A DNA stretch of 38,012 nt from Lachnospiraceae bacterium (GCA_024694965.1 JAILJC010000058.1:1-38012), one strand, 5' to 3'; shown: positions 18,859-28,041, numbered from the stretch's first letter. Numbers and translations are program-made. The notes: generated from the sequence alone by a model not told the origin.

Positions 18859-19857
18859 ATGAAAAAGAACAAGGAGGATATGCCGCCTTCGTCGGCATAT
18901 CGGGCTTCCTCTAAATTCGGAAAGACCTCATTAAGAGGAAGCACCTCGGGTATCGGCGGCCAGGCTGTTATCGAGGGGATAATGATGAAAAACAAGGACA
19001 GGTATTCGGTTGCGGTCAGGACTCCCGGCGGCAGCATAAATGTCGCTATAGAGGAGTATGATTCCGTAGCGCCTTTTAAGATACTGAATAAGATCCCCTT
19101 TATAAGGGGAGTTTTTGCCTTTTTGGATTCACTGATACTGGGTATAAGGACGCTTAATTATTCGTCTTCTTTTTATGAGGATGAAAGCGAGCGTGAGCAT
19201 AAGTCCGATGCAGGGTCGGGTGCCGGAGCGAAGATAGTTTCCGCGATCACGGTCATCCTGTCGCTTGTGATAGCGATCGCCCTGTTCATGCTGCTTCCGT
19301 ACTTTTTATCCCAGCTTATCAGAAGATGGATAGTAAACGATACGATACTTGCCGTGATCGAAGGTGTTATAAGGATAGCCATATTTATCCTTTACCTTCT
19401 TCTTATATCCTGCCTTAATGATATAAAGCGTGTTTTCATGTACCACGGAGCCGAGCACAAATGCATTAACTGTTTGGAACACGGACTCCCGCTCACTGTT
19501 GAAAACGTGGCGCTTTCTTCAAGGCAGCACAAAAGATGCGGCACCAGCTTTTTATTCTTCGTAGTGATCATAAGTGTCATACTGTTTGTATTTATCAGGG
19601 TTGACGATCCCGTGATGAGGGTGGTGTTAAGGCTTGTCCTTATCCCCGTGATCGCGGGTATATCATACGAGATCATTCGCCTTGCCGGCAGGTCCGACAA
19701 TATCATAGTAAGGATACTTTCGGCTCCGGGAATGGCATTGCAGAAGCTTACAACAAGGGAACCCGATGATGATATGATCGAGGTTGCCATGGTGGCGGTT
19801 GATGCGGTATTTGACTGGCGTAATTACCTTCAGACGGAGTTCGGACTTACGGTATGA
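18859..19857 (+). CDS. DUF1385 membrane protein (YqhQ-like)
   Basis: A conserved Firmicute membrane protein of unknown function. The DUF1385 signature is visible: GGQAVIEGIMMKNKDRYSVA near residues 34-53, YHGAEHKCINCLE in the middle and RCGTSFLFFV after it. Membrane helices lie at about 125-155, 160-185, 230-250 and 255-275. The conserved histidine and cysteine cluster (HGAEHKCINC) could bind metal, but this is speculation. It is coupled to prmC by a four-base ATGA overlap and follows rpmE, the usual context for the family. GAGGG before the ATG supports the start. Confidence 0.9.
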   Translation: MKKNKEDMPPSSAYRASSKFGKTSLRGSTSGIGGQAVIEGIMMKNKDRYSVAVRTPGGSINVAIEEYDSVAPFKILNKIPFIRGVFAFLDSLILGIRTLNYSSSFYEDESEREHKSDAGSGAGAKIVSAITVILSLVIAIALFMLLPYFLSQLIRRWIVNDTILAVIEGVIRIAIFILYLLLISCLNDIKRVFMYHGAEHKCINCLEHGLPLTVENVALSSRQHKRCGTSFLFFVVIISVILFVFIRVDDPVMRVVLRLVLIPVIAGISYEIIRLAGRSDNIIVRILSAPGMALQKLTTREPDDDMIEVAMVAVDAVFDWRNYLQTEFGLTV

Positions 19858-20717
19858 CGATAAATGAGCTTCGAAACGAATGCGACGGGCGGCTTAATGA
19901 AGCGGGTATTTCGGATCATCTGACCGATTCTATGCTCCTTATCATGCATGTGCTTAACGTAAGCCGCGACCATATACTTGCACACGGAACCGATCCCGTG
20001 GAAGATGATAAGGCAGAAAAGCTTTTGGAACTTGTAAGGCGTAGGTGTGAGCATGTCCCGCTTCAGTACATTACGGGACATCAGGAATTCATGGGCCTTG
20101 ACTTTGCCGTCAATGAACACGTGCTCATCCCGAGGCAGGATACCGAATGTCTTGTCGAGGAAGCGATGATCGAAACGGGGGACGGTATGCGGGTGCTCGA
20201 TCTGTGCACGGGTTCAGGATGCATCCTGATAAGTCTCATGAAGTATAAGAATCAGATAGACGGGACCGGTATAGATATTTCCGAAAAAGCTCTTGAGGTT
20301 GCAAGTCTTAATGCGGAAAAAAACGGCGTTGAAGCTGTATTTTTGTGCGGTGACCTGTATGATGCACTTAATAAGGAGCCGGAAGGCAGTGTAAGCTCAG
20401 GCAGCAGGTTTGACGTTATAATTTCCAATCCCCCCTACATAAGGAGTGATGTTATCCCGACACTTATGGAGGAGGTTAAGGATCACGAGCCGGGCGTTGC
20501 GCTTGACGGTGGAAACGACGGACTTTTATTTTACAGGCGCATGATCGAAGGCGCCGATGAGTGGCTGATACCCGGAGGCTGCATCCTTTTTGAGATAGGT
20601 TTCGATCAGGGAGATGCGGTATCAGGGATGCTTAAGGATAAGGGATACAGGAACGTTTGTGTGGTTAAGGACCTTGCGGGACTTGACAGGGTAGTTAAGG
20701 GACATAAGAGGATTTGA
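19854..20717 (+). CDS. prmC: Release factor glutamine methyltransferase
   Basis: Methylates the glutamine of the GGQ motif in release factors RF1 and RF2 using S-adenosylmethionine. An N-terminal helical domain (1-80) precedes a Rossmann methyltransferase with motif [10 protein letters not shown] (115-123), IDIS after it, and the substrate-binding NPPY at 192-195. It overlaps DUF1385 by four bases and ends four bases before its substrate gene prfA, so enzyme and substrate are co-expressed. Confidence 0.96.
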   Translation: MTINELRNECDGRLNEAGISDHLTDSMLLIMHVLNVSRDHILAHGTDPVEDDKAEKLLELVRRRCEHVPLQYITGHQEFMGLDFAVNEHVLIPRQDTECLVEEAMIETGDGMRVLDLCTGSGCILISLMKYKNQIDGTGIDISEKALEVASLNAEKNGVEAVFLCGDLYDALNKEPEGSVSSGSRFDVIISNPPYIRSDVIPTLMEEVKDHEPGVALDGGNDGLLFYRRMIEGADEWLIPGGCILFEIGFDQGDAVSGMLKDKGYRNVCVVKDLAGLDRVVKGHKRI

Positions 20718-20721
20718 TGAG

Positions 20722-21795
20722 ATGTTTGATAAGTTAGACGACCTGATAATGAGATATGAGGATATAATGAACGAGTTAAACGAGCCCGGCGTTGCAAACG
20801 ACCAGGAGCGTTTCCGCAAGCTCATGAAGGAGCAGAGCGACTTAACTCCCATTATCGATACCTATAAGGAATACAAAAAGTGTAAACAGGACATCGATGA
20901 TTCGCTTGCGATGCTTGCCGAGGAATCCGATGACGACATGAAGGAGATGCTCAAGGAGGAGTTAAACAACGCCAAGAAGAATGTCGAGGTGCTCGAAGAA
21001 AAGCTTAAGATCCTCCTCCTTCCCAAGGATCCCAATGACGACAAGAACGTTATCGTTGAGATACGTGCAGGCGCGGGCGGTGATGAAGCTGCCCTGTTTG
21101 CGGCCGAGATATACAGGATGTATGTTCATTATGCCGAGGGCAGGCGCTGGAAGGTCGAGACCATGGAAGTGGACGAGATCGGTATCGGCGGAATGAAGAG
21201 CGTGACCTTTATGATAACCGGACAGGGTGCTTATTCCGTTATGAAATATGAAAGCGGAGTCCATCGTGTACAAAGGGTTCCCGAAACGGAATCGGGCGGC
21301 CGTATCCATACTTCAACCATATCGGTAGCCGTTATGCCCGAAGCGGAAGAAGTTGATATCCAGATCGATGAAAAGGATATAAGGATCGATGTAATGCGTG
21401 CATCAGGTAACGGCGGCCAGTGCGTCAACACGACAGATTCGGCGGTCAGGTTAACGCATTATCCGACAGGTATAGTGATCTATTCACAGACTGAAAAATC
21501 ACAGCTTCAGAATAAGGAGAAGGCATTCGCTCTTTTGCGTGCAAAGCTGTATGACATGGAACAGCAGAAGGCACATGATGCCGAGGCGGAACTTCGTAAG
21601 AGTCAGATCGGTACGGGCGACCGCTCCGAAAAGATCCGTACCTATAACTTCCCTCAGGGAAGGGTTACCGACCACAGGATAAACTTAACTCTTTATAAGC
21701 TTGATAAAGTAATGAACGGAGATATCCAGGAGATAATCGATGCGTGTATCGCAGCCGACCAGGCCGCGAAGCTTACCAAAATGCAGGATAATTAA
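20722..21795 (+). CDS. prfA: Peptide chain release factor 1
   Basis: Reads UAA and UAG stop codons and triggers peptide release. The codon-recognition tripeptide is PET at 187-189 (a PxT motif, so RF1 and not RF2, which has SPF). The catalytic GGQ is at 231-233 within the motif [16 protein letters not shown]. The length of 357 residues is normal. It is the last gene of the DUF1385-prmC-prfA group and is followed by an intrinsic terminator. Confidence 0.98.
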   Translation: MFDKLDDLIMRYEDIMNELNEPGVANDQERFRKLMKEQSDLTPIIDTYKEYKKCKQDIDDSLAMLAEESDDDMKEMLKEELNNAKKNVEVLEEKLKILLLPKDPNDDKNVIVEIRAGAGGDEAALFAAEIYRMYVHYAEGRRWKVETMEVDEIGIGGMKSVTFMITGQGAYSVMKYESGVHRVQRVPETESGGRIHTSTISVAVMPEAEEVDIQIDEKDIRIDVMRASGNGGQCVNTTDSAVRLTHYPTGIVIYSQTEKSQLQNKEKAFALLRAKLYDMEQQKAHDAEAELRKSQIGTGDRSEKIRTYNFPQGRVTDHRINLTLYKLDKVMNGDIQEIIDACIAADQAAKLTKMQDN

Positions 21796-21801
21796 AAAGA
21801 T

Positions 21802-21831
21802 AAGGGGACGGTTCTTCCGTCCCCTTTTTTT
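21802..21831 (+). terminator. Terminator of prfA, probably bidirectional
   Basis: A ten-base-pair stem (AAGGGGACGG at 21802-21811 with CCGTCCCCTT at 21817-21826), loop TTCTT, then seven T. An A-rich stretch on the left side means it could also end the convergent GGDEF-EAL transcript. Its left arm and loop match the core of the adjacent palindromic repeat. Confidence 0.9.
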
Positions 21832-21855
21832 GCCACGGGGACGGTTCTTTTGGCA
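21831..21855. repeat. REP-like palindromic repeat, single copy
   Basis: A 25-base unit with ends TGCCA and TGGCA that can pair around the core CGGGGACGGTTCTTT. It lies between the prfA terminator and the stop codon of the GGDEF-EAL gene. The same unit, with one compensatory base-pair swap, occurs twice at 28661-28723. Confidence 0.75.
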
Positions 21856-21866
21856 AGTATTAAGCC

Positions 21867-23558
21867 TTACAGATTTATGTCATATGTAAATCCTTCTGCA
21901 AGTTTCTTCGTATATTCTTCGCCCGGCATAGGCTTGTCAAACAGGAAGCCCTGGATCATATTACAGCCCATTTCCTTAAGGATCCGGGCCTGTTCTTTAT
22001 CTTCACATCCCTCGGCTATTACTCCCATTCCAAGTCCCGTGATCATAGTAAGGATTGACTGAAGTATTATCCTGTCCCGCTTATCCTCGCTGGCGATATT
22101 ATCGACGAATGATTTGTCTATCTTTATGACATTGATGCTTAAGTCCTTAAGCAGGCTTAAGGATGAGTATCCCGTACCGAAATCATCGATAGAAGTGGCG
22201 ATGCCGTGTTCCTTAAGGGTATCGGTGAACTGCGAAAGAATCTTATAATCGTCACTGCCTGCGCTTTCGGTTAATTCTATCTCAAGATATGAAGGATTGA
22301 TCTCATATTTGGATAAAATATCCGTTATGTCATGAACAAGGTTGGGATTTCTTAAATGGTGCTTGCTGAAATTAACGGATACCCTGGCAGGCGCTATTCC
22401 TTTTTCCAGCCATCCCACTATATTTTCACATACCCTTTCAAGTACATAAAAATCAAGCTCACATATCATGCCCTCGGATTCGAGTACGGGGATAAAATCG
22501 ATGGGAGGTATGAGCTGGTCGCCCTTCTGCCAGCGTACCAATGCCTCACATCCGGAAATCCTGCCGGTTGTAAGGTCTACCTTGGGCTGATAGTAAACCT
22601 TGAATTCCCTGCGGAGGATGGCTTCGCGGAAATGTGATATGATCTCACGTTCCCTGTTGGCCCTTGCCATTATCGTATCGGTAAAGTAAACCCTGTCCGC
22701 ATCACTTACATGCTTGGAGTATTCAAGCGATATATTTGCACGGCTTACCGCTTCGCCCACATTGTTGAATGCCTCCGGTATCTTGAATATGCCCGAACGG
22801 GTTTTGATAGCGAAGGTCCTTGTCTGGTTTCCGAGCGCGACCGGTATGTTAATGCCGGTTATGCTGTCAAGGTATTTGTCAACGTTTTCGTCCTTTAAGA
22901 GGGCAACGAAATTATCACCGCCGAAGCGGGCGATCAGTTCGCCGCGGGAATACAGGTCCTTAAGCCTTTGGCCGTATTCCCTAAGGACGATATCGCCGGC
23001 CCTTGAGCCTAAAGTCTGGTTTATGTAGCTAAAGTTCCTTAAGTTTGAAAAAACTATCGTATACTGGTCAAGAACACCTTTAAGCGCCAGTTCCATGGCG
23101 AATTTGGTAAAGCTTGTCGTATTGGGAAGCGCTGTCAGATGGTCGGTAAGCTGACGTGTCCTTACAAGCTCCGTAAGCCTCGACTTTGCCATTATAATGT
23201 ACAGGTTTTTGATAAGGAGATCGAGTGCGCCCTTTTCCTCTTCGTTCCATGTGTATCCCTTGAGGGGAAAGATCGCAAAGCTTACACGGCTTTTATCTAT
23301 CGTCTTTATGATCCTTGCGTGGGGCATAAGATCGAAGCCTTCGGATGATTCGTACATGACACGTGATGTGATGTATGGCGACCCCTCCTGCGCAGTGGGA
23401 GTAAGTTCCACACGTATTTCAAATTTACCCATATGCAGCTCCCCGGCTACATATTCAAGGGCACCGGGGACCAGGTTAAGTATATCGTCGCTGGATACCG
23501 TTTCGGCCTGAAGTGCGTTATAAAAATGTCTGTAGTTTTCACTGCACAATGTACTCAT
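21867..23558 (-). CDS. GGDEF-EAL protein, predicted cyclic-di-GMP phosphodiesterase
   Basis: A soluble protein with an N-terminal sensor-like region (about 1-140, possibly GAF-like), a GGDEF domain (about 140-300) and an EAL domain (about 315-555). The GGDEF half is degenerate: the signature reads GGDNF (213-217), LPNTTSF replaces LPNRxxF, and the first metal aspartate is replaced (SNLRNF). Cyclase activity is unlikely. The EAL half keeps its key residues: CEALVRW (Glu338), SVNFS, EIELTES, IDDFGTGYSS, KIDKSF, IAEGCE and QGFLFDKPM. It is probably an active phosphodiesterase, perhaps GTP-regulated through the dead GGDEF. It is transcribed divergently from mtnA and convergently with prfA. GGAG lies nine bases before the ATG. 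Confidence 0.92.
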   Translation of the reverse strand: MSTLCSENYRHFYNALQAETVSSDDILNLVPGALEYVAGELHMGKFEIRVELTPTAQEGSPYITSRVMYESSEGFDLMPHARIIKTIDKSRVSFAIFPLKGYTWNEEEKGALDLLIKNLYIIMAKSRLTELVRTRQLTDHLTALPNTTSFTKFAMELALKGVLDQYTIVFSNLRNFSYINQTLGSRAGDIVLREYGQRLKDLYSRGELIARFGGDNFVALLKDENVDKYLDSITGINIPVALGNQTRTFAIKTRSGIFKIPEAFNNVGEAVSRANISLEYSKHVSDADRVYFTDTIMARANREREIISHFREAILRREFKVYYQPKVDLTTGRISGCEALVRWQKGDQLIPPIDFIPVLESEGMICELDFYVLERVCENIVGWLEKGIAPARVSVNFSKHHLRNPNLVHDITDILSKYEINPSYLEIELTESAGSDDYKILSQFTDTLKEHGIATSIDDFGTGYSSLSLLKDLSINVIKIDKSFVDNIASEDKRDRIILQSILTMITGLGMGVIAEGCEDKEQARILKEMGCNMIQGFLFDKPMPGEEYTKKLAEGFTYDINL

Positions 23559-23593
23559 GTTCTTGCGCTCCGTGGTATATTTGTGTTAATGTT

Positions 23594-23622
23594 TTGAACG
23601 TAAAGTGTATGACTATTGTAAC
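23594..23622 (+). promoter_or_regulatory. Candidate promoter of mtnA
   Basis: TTGAAC (23594-23599), a 17-base spacer and TGTAAC (23617-23622; four of six consensus bases). Its -10 overlaps the -10 of the opposing promoter for the GGDEF-EAL gene. Confidence 0.5.
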
Positions 23623-23643
23623 ATACACACACACAAATAACAA
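23615..23643 (-). promoter_or_regulatory. Promoter of the GGDEF-EAL gene with an AC repeat in the spacer
   Basis: On the minus strand: TTGTTA (23643-23638), a 17-base spacer and TACAAT (23620-23615). An 11-base AC dinucleotide run (23625-23635) lies inside the spacer. Confidence 0.6.
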
Positions 23644-23661
23644 TCTTGGGAGGAACCCGGT

Positions 23662-24708
23662 ATGGCAGGTATTCTCGATTACGATACAGTAAATCTTGAC
23701 GACGAAAAAACGGCCCTTAAGATAATTGACCAGACACTGTTGCCAACAAGGACGGTTATCCTTGAGCTTACGGATATAAAGGATATATGGGATGCGATCT
23801 ATCTGCTTAAGGTACGGGGCGCACCGGCCATCGGCGTTGCCGCCGCCATCGGCATGTATGTTGTATCATCAAGGTATGATACGGACGACAATGATGAGTT
23901 CCTTAAGCGGTTTGTAAAGGACAAGGAATATTTAAACAGTTCGCGCCCTACAGCGGTCAATCTGTCTTGGGCGCTTAACAGGATGGAAAGGGTACTTAAG
24001 GAGAATAAGGATCTTGAACTCCCCGAGCTTAAAAAGGTCTTACGGGAAGAATCACTCGCCATCCTTAACGAAGATATGGATATGTGCCGCCGCATAGGGG
24101 AAAATGCACTCACCCTGCTTAAAAAAGGTGACGGCCTTCTTACGCACTGCAACGCGGGGCAGCTTGCGACTTCGAAATACGGTACGGCAACTTCGGCCAT
24201 GTATCTCGGACATGAGAGGGGTTACGGCTTTAAGATCTACTGCGATGAAACACGGCCTCTTCTGCAGGGCGCAAGGCTTACGTCATATGAATTATCAAGC
24301 GCGGGAATGGACGTTACCGTGTTGTGTGACAACATGTCCGGAGCACTTATGAGAGAGGGCAGGATAAACGCCGTTCTTGTAGGATGCGACCGTGTCGCCG
24401 CAAACGGCGATGTGGCAAATAAGATAGGCACATCGGTGGTGGCGACCGTTGCTAAGCGTTACGGAGTTCCCTTCTATGTGTGCGCACCTTCTTCGACAAT
24501 AGATCCAAACGTAAAAAGCGGAAGGGATATAGTGATAGAGCAGCGTCCCGATAACGAAGTGACCGAAATGTGGTATAAGGAGCGGATGGCTCCCGAAAAC
24601 GTTAAGGTATATAATCCTGCATTTGATATAACCGATAACGAACTTATAACCGCAATAATAACGGAGCGCGGAATACTCCGCGCCCCATACAATTTCAGTA
24701 ACTTATAG
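23662..24708 (+). CDS. mtnA: S-methyl-5-thioribose-1-phosphate isomerase
   Basis: Converts methylthioribose-1-phosphate to methylthioribulose-1-phosphate in salvage of methylthioadenosine. It may also serve the related salvage of 5'-deoxyadenosine. The eIF2B-related fold is supported by VRGAPAIGVAAA near residue 51. Catalytic Cys163 is in THCNAG and Asp243 in GCDRVAANGD, matching Cys160 and Asp240 of the B. subtilis enzyme. The length of 348 residues is standard. GGGAGG (23648-23653) precedes the ATG. No other methionine-salvage gene is in the window, so the pathway around it cannot be judged here. Confidence 0.95.
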   Translation: MAGILDYDTVNLDDEKTALKIIDQTLLPTRTVILELTDIKDIWDAIYLLKVRGAPAIGVAAAIGMYVVSSRYDTDDNDEFLKRFVKDKEYLNSSRPTAVNLSWALNRMERVLKENKDLELPELKKVLREESLAILNEDMDMCRRIGENALTLLKKGDGLLTHCNAGQLATSKYGTATSAMYLGHERGYGFKIYCDETRPLLQGARLTSYELSSAGMDVTVLCDNMSGALMREGRINAVLVGCDRVAANGDVANKIGTSVVATVAKRYGVPFYVCAPSSTIDPNVKSGRDIVIEQRPDNEVTEMWYKERMAPENVKVYNPAFDITDNELITAIITERGILRAPYNFSNL

Positions 24709-24744
24709 TCTTCCCTTTGAGGGGAAGATGTCGTGCCGGCGACA
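24709..24744. other. Two small hairpins between convergent genes
   Basis: TCTTCCC with GGGAAGA (24709-24715 and 24722-24728) and TGTCG with CGACA (24729-24733 and 24740-24744) could fold one after the other. No T tract follows, so their role as terminators for mtnA or the opposing EIIC gene is doubtful. Confidence 0.35.
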
Positions 24745-24752
24745 GATGAGGG

Positions 24753-25817
24753 TCATACTTCCAGCTTAAGATCCCCTTCCTTGATCCATCCCATCTTCCT
24801 AAGCACCTGACCGAAGCACCATGTGAGCACCGCGGGAAGTACGAAGCAGATAAGGATGAGTCCGATCCAGTCCATACCGGTAATGCCGGCCTTTGTTCCG
24901 GCAGCTATATCATTAACCCATCCGGTGTATACGCCTATCTGGCCCACAAGACCGCAGGTACCCATGCCGGATGCGATCGCTTCACCGTTCATCTGCATCT
25001 TGAAAATACAGGTTGCGATGGGGCCGGTGATCGCCGACGTTAAGATCGGCGGTATCCATATCCTTGGATTCTTTACTATATTTCCCATCTGGAGCATGCT
25101 CGTACCTATTCCCTGAGATACAAGTCCGGACACCTTGTTTTCTTTATAACTCATAAAAGCAAAACCGACCATCTGCGCGCAGCAGCCGGCAACAGCAGCA
25201 CCGCCCGCAAGACCCGTAAGGGAGAGCGCGGCACAAATGGCAGCCGAGCTTATCGGAAGCGTAAGCGCTATACCGACAATGACTGAAACAAGCATTCCCA
25301 TCATGAAGGGATGAAGTTCCGTTGCCCACATGATAAGCTGTCCCACTGCGCTTGCCGCCTTACCGATGGCCGGAGCCGTAAGTACCGAGAGAAGCACGCC
25401 GATGCCTATCGTAACAAGGGGTGTTACGAGGATGTCAACTTTTGTTTCCTTGCTCACCATCTTGCCAAGTTCTGTGGCGATGATCGCTATGACAAATACA
25501 GCCAGCGGGCCGCCTGCACCGCCAAGTGTATTGGCTGCGCTTCCTACCGCCAGCATCGAAAACAATACAAGGTTCGGAGCCTTAAGTGCGTATGCTATCG
25601 CAACCGCCATCGCGGGTCCCGCAACGCCCTTGGCATATCCTCCTATATCTGTAAGCACCTGTATGTTAAGCTGTGTTCCCAGTGTAGATAAGATGGTACC
25701 GATAAGCAGTGACGCGAACAGGCCGCTGGCCATCGCACTCATGGCATCTATAAAATAACGTTTACCGGATATGATGATATCCTTCTTTTTTAAAAAATCA
25801 CTGAAGCCTTTACTCAT
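24753..25817 (-). CDS. PfoR-like PTS EIIC membrane protein
   Basis: A very hydrophobic protein of 354 residues with about nine or ten membrane helices. It resembles the PTS_EIIC_2/PfoR family (COG3641), once called a putative toxin regulator. Glycine- and alanine-rich segments such as GSAANTLGGAGGP and the late GLVGQIGVYTGW are typical. There is no IIA or IIB domain in the protein or nearby. The substrate is unknown, and transport has not been clearly shown for this family to my knowledge. The ATG at 25817 is seven bases from AGGAG and two bases after the stop of the upstream EIIC-EAL gene. An alternative ATG at 25823 would overlap that stop but sits too close to the ribosome binding site. 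The two genes form an operon. Confidence 0.85.
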   Translation of the reverse strand: MSKGFSDFLKKKDIIISGKRYFIDAMSAMASGLFASLLIGTILSTLGTQLNIQVLTDIGGYAKGVAGPAMAVAIAYALKAPNLVLFSMLAVGSAANTLGGAGGPLAVFVIAIIATELGKMVSKETKVDILVTPLVTIGIGVLLSVLTAPAIGKAASAVGQLIMWATELHPFMMGMLVSVIVGIALTLPISSAAICAALSLTGLAGGAAVAGCCAQMVGFAFMSYKENKVSGLVSQGIGTSMLQMGNIVKNPRIWIPPILTSAITGPIATCIFKMQMNGEAIASGMGTCGLVGQIGVYTGWVNDIAAGTKAGITGMDWIGLILICFVLPAVLTWCFGQVLRKMGWIKEGDLKLEV

Positions 25818-25819
25818 TA

Positions 25820-27991
25820 TCATTCTCCTACTTCTATTTCATAAGGCATTACAACCTTTTCGGGCTTTTCATTTCCCGCTTCCACAAGCTTCTTAAACTT
25901 ATCGAGCGGGATGGCAGGACTGTAAAGATAACCCTGGTAGATGTTGCAGCCTGCATTCTCAAGAGCCTTGCGCTGTTCCTCGGTTTCGACATACTCGGCG
26001 ATGGTCTCGATGTTTAGGCCCTCCGTAAGGCGTGCGATCGAGTAGATGATCTCACGGCTGCGGGCGTTAAATACATCTCGGCTGATGCCTCCGTCAAGCT
26101 TGACGATGTCGAAGATGTTTGACTGCAGATATTTGATCGAGGTATTACCCATTGAGAAATCATCTATACCGAAGGTGTAACCGAGCTCCTTTATGCGGGA
26201 CAGCCTTGCGATAAAGTCTTCATCAACCCTCAGTGTTGCCTGCTCGGTTATCTCGATGAGCACATTCCTGCACTTGCCGGGATAGATGATGTGAAGATTC
26301 TTTAAGAATTCCTCGAATTCATCGGTCTGTATGGTTATACCGGTGACATTTATGGAAATATGGAAATTATCGTCTTCCTTGTATTTAAGCAGCTCCTCGA
26401 GAGTTTTGAATACGGTAAGGAATACCTTTTCTTCAAGCTCGGTAAGCCTTCCCTGCTCCTCGGCAAGAGCAATGATGAGAGGTGGATATACCCAGCCGAA
26501 CTGATCGTGATTCCACCTCAACAGTGCCTCGGCACCGATGAGCTTGTGGTCCGAATTATACTGAGGCTGGTAGAAGATCATAAAATCGCCGTGATCAATG
26601 TATTCCGCCAGTTCCGCAGAAAGAGTCCTTGCGGTTTTTCCGGGATCACCGGCAAGTGTTAAGAACTCAACGGGCTCGCGATTCTTCTCGCAATCCTTGA
26701 GGATATCCTCGAGCATGGTCAGCTTTTCGTGAGCGTTCATAAACTTGATATGATCGTTGATCCTAACGAACGGTGCATATATAAGTATACCGACAGCTAT
26801 GCATATAAGCTGCAGCACGGAACCGGATAATGAACCGGTGGCAAGGTATCCTCCAAGGATGACGGGTGTTGTCCAATTTATTGCGGTGGATGCCGCCGGT
26901 ACAAGGCCTGCGGACATGGCCGAATAACATATGAGTATATTAGCTATCGGTGCAAGCAGGAAAGGTATTAAGAATACGGGATTGAACACGACGGGAAGTC
27001 CGAGGACCATCAGTTCATTGATGTTAAAGATCATCGGAACCGATGCAGCCTTTGCAAGAAACCTGTCGTTTTTCTGCTTGCTGAAGATTAAGATCGCAAA
27101 AACAAGAGACCAGGTGGAGCCGCAGCCGCCCAGCAGTACAAACACATCTATGAAAGCACCGGAGAGAATGGGATTAAGTCCCTTTCCTGCGCCGTTTGTA
27201 CTTAATACGATATCAAACAGCTGATATTTAACTTCGCCGAGTGCATCCGAACCGTGGATGCCGAGTACCCACATAAGATCCTGCACGATCTCAAAGTGGA
27301 TCATATTGCCGAGACTGTTAAGTGACTTTGAAAACATGTTGGTAAAACCGGCGTTAACCATTGAATAAAGGTTTTCATATCCCAGCGAATATATTGTCAG
27401 CGCAAAAACGGCGAAGAGTTCAAGGACTAAGAGCATGGGGAATAAAGATATGAGTATCGTGGTAAAGTCCATGCTTATGCCGTCCACATATCTGCGGTTG
27501 TTAAATACGACTAAGTTAAGCAGAGTTATAAGTATGAAAGAAGAAACCAGTCCGCATGCAACCGCACACAAGACGTTCTTGGGTCCTAAAAGATCAAGGT
27601 TTATGTTTTCGGTATCGTTGAAGATTCCCGACAGGATGAGGAAAGATGCTGCCGAGGTTATGAGTACATGCAGCCTGTGCGACAGCTTGCCGAAGCGTGA
27701 ATTGATGCTGTCGGCGATCGCAAGCGACATATATATGGAGAGCATGCCGTATGATGCATAATCAAGATATGTAAGAATGGTAAACAGCATGCCTTCGAAT
27801 GCATTATGTATGGCATTTTGATATGCAGGGATCGGAAGGTTTATGAACACCTGCACGAAAGCGCTAACAAGAAAGACCGGAAGCAGTGATTCGAGACTGT
27901 CGGTGATCACCTTAAACAGCGTAAAATCAGACACCTTCCTGAATGACCGTATTATCTTTTGCCAAATATCGGACTTCGCGAGCCTGTTCAT
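25820..27991 (-). CDS. PTS EIIC-EAL fusion, sugar-sensing cyclic-di-GMP phosphodiesterase
   Basis: Residues 1 to about 430 form a membrane EIIC of the lactose/cellobiose type, with the characteristic stretch NINELMVLGLPVVFNP (NxEP in true transporters, here NxEL). Residues about 465-710 form an EAL phosphodiesterase with EALLRW (Glu488), SINVTG, IEITEQ, IDDFSMGNTS, VKLDGG, IAEYVE and QGYLYSP. All the expected catalytic positions appear present. There is no IIA or IIB, so the EIIC part probably senses sugar or PTS state rather than transporting by phosphorylation (inference). Such fusions are known in clostridia. It is the first gene of an operon with the PfoR-like EIIC and is divergent from an HPr-like gene. 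Confidence 0.92.
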   Translation of the reverse strand: MNRLAKSDIWQKIIRSFRKVSDFTLFKVITDSLESLLPVFLVSAFVQVFINLPIPAYQNAIHNAFEGMLFTILTYLDYASYGMLSIYMSLAIADSINSRFGKLSHRLHVLITSAASFLILSGIFNDTENINLDLLGPKNVLCAVACGLVSSFILITLLNLVVFNNRRYVDGISMDFTTILISLFPMLLVLELFAVFALTIYSLGYENLYSMVNAGFTNMFSKSLNSLGNMIHFEIVQDLMWVLGIHGSDALGEVKYQLFDIVLSTNGAGKGLNPILSGAFIDVFVLLGGCGSTWSLVFAILIFSKQKNDRFLAKAASVPMIFNINELMVLGLPVVFNPVFLIPFLLAPIANILICYSAMSAGLVPAASTAINWTTPVILGGYLATGSLSGSVLQLICIAVGILIYAPFVRINDHIKFMNAHEKLTMLEDILKDCEKNREPVEFLTLAGDPGKTARTLSAELAEYIDHGDFMIFYQPQYNSDHKLIGAEALLRWNHDQFGWVYPPLIIALAEEQGRLTELEEKVFLTVFKTLEELLKYKEDDNFHISINVTGITIQTDEFEEFLKNLHIIYPGKCRNVLIEITEQATLRVDEDFIARLSRIKELGYTFGIDDFSMGNTSIKYLQSNIFDIVKLDGGISRDVFNARSREIIYSIARLTEGLNIETIAEYVETEEQRKALENAGCNIYQGYLYSPAIPLDKFKKLVEAGNEKPEKVVMPYEIEVGE

Positions 27992-28041
27992 TTCCGTTCA
28001 TCTCCGGATAGTTACATTTACACCCACAGGGTGCTCAGAAT

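Noticed and set aside
21867-23511. Plus-strand open frames inside the GGDEF-EAL gene
   Set aside because: They have no family motifs or ribosome binding sites and shadow a gene with clear catalytic motifs on the minus strand.
23625-23635. AC run as part of a repeat array
   Set aside because: It is a simple dinucleotide run without spacers, so it is not CRISPR-like; it is kept only as a promoter-spacer observation.
24709-24744. Strong bidirectional terminator between mtnA and the PfoR-like gene
   Set aside because: Short stems and no T tract; listed only as hairpins of doubtful function.
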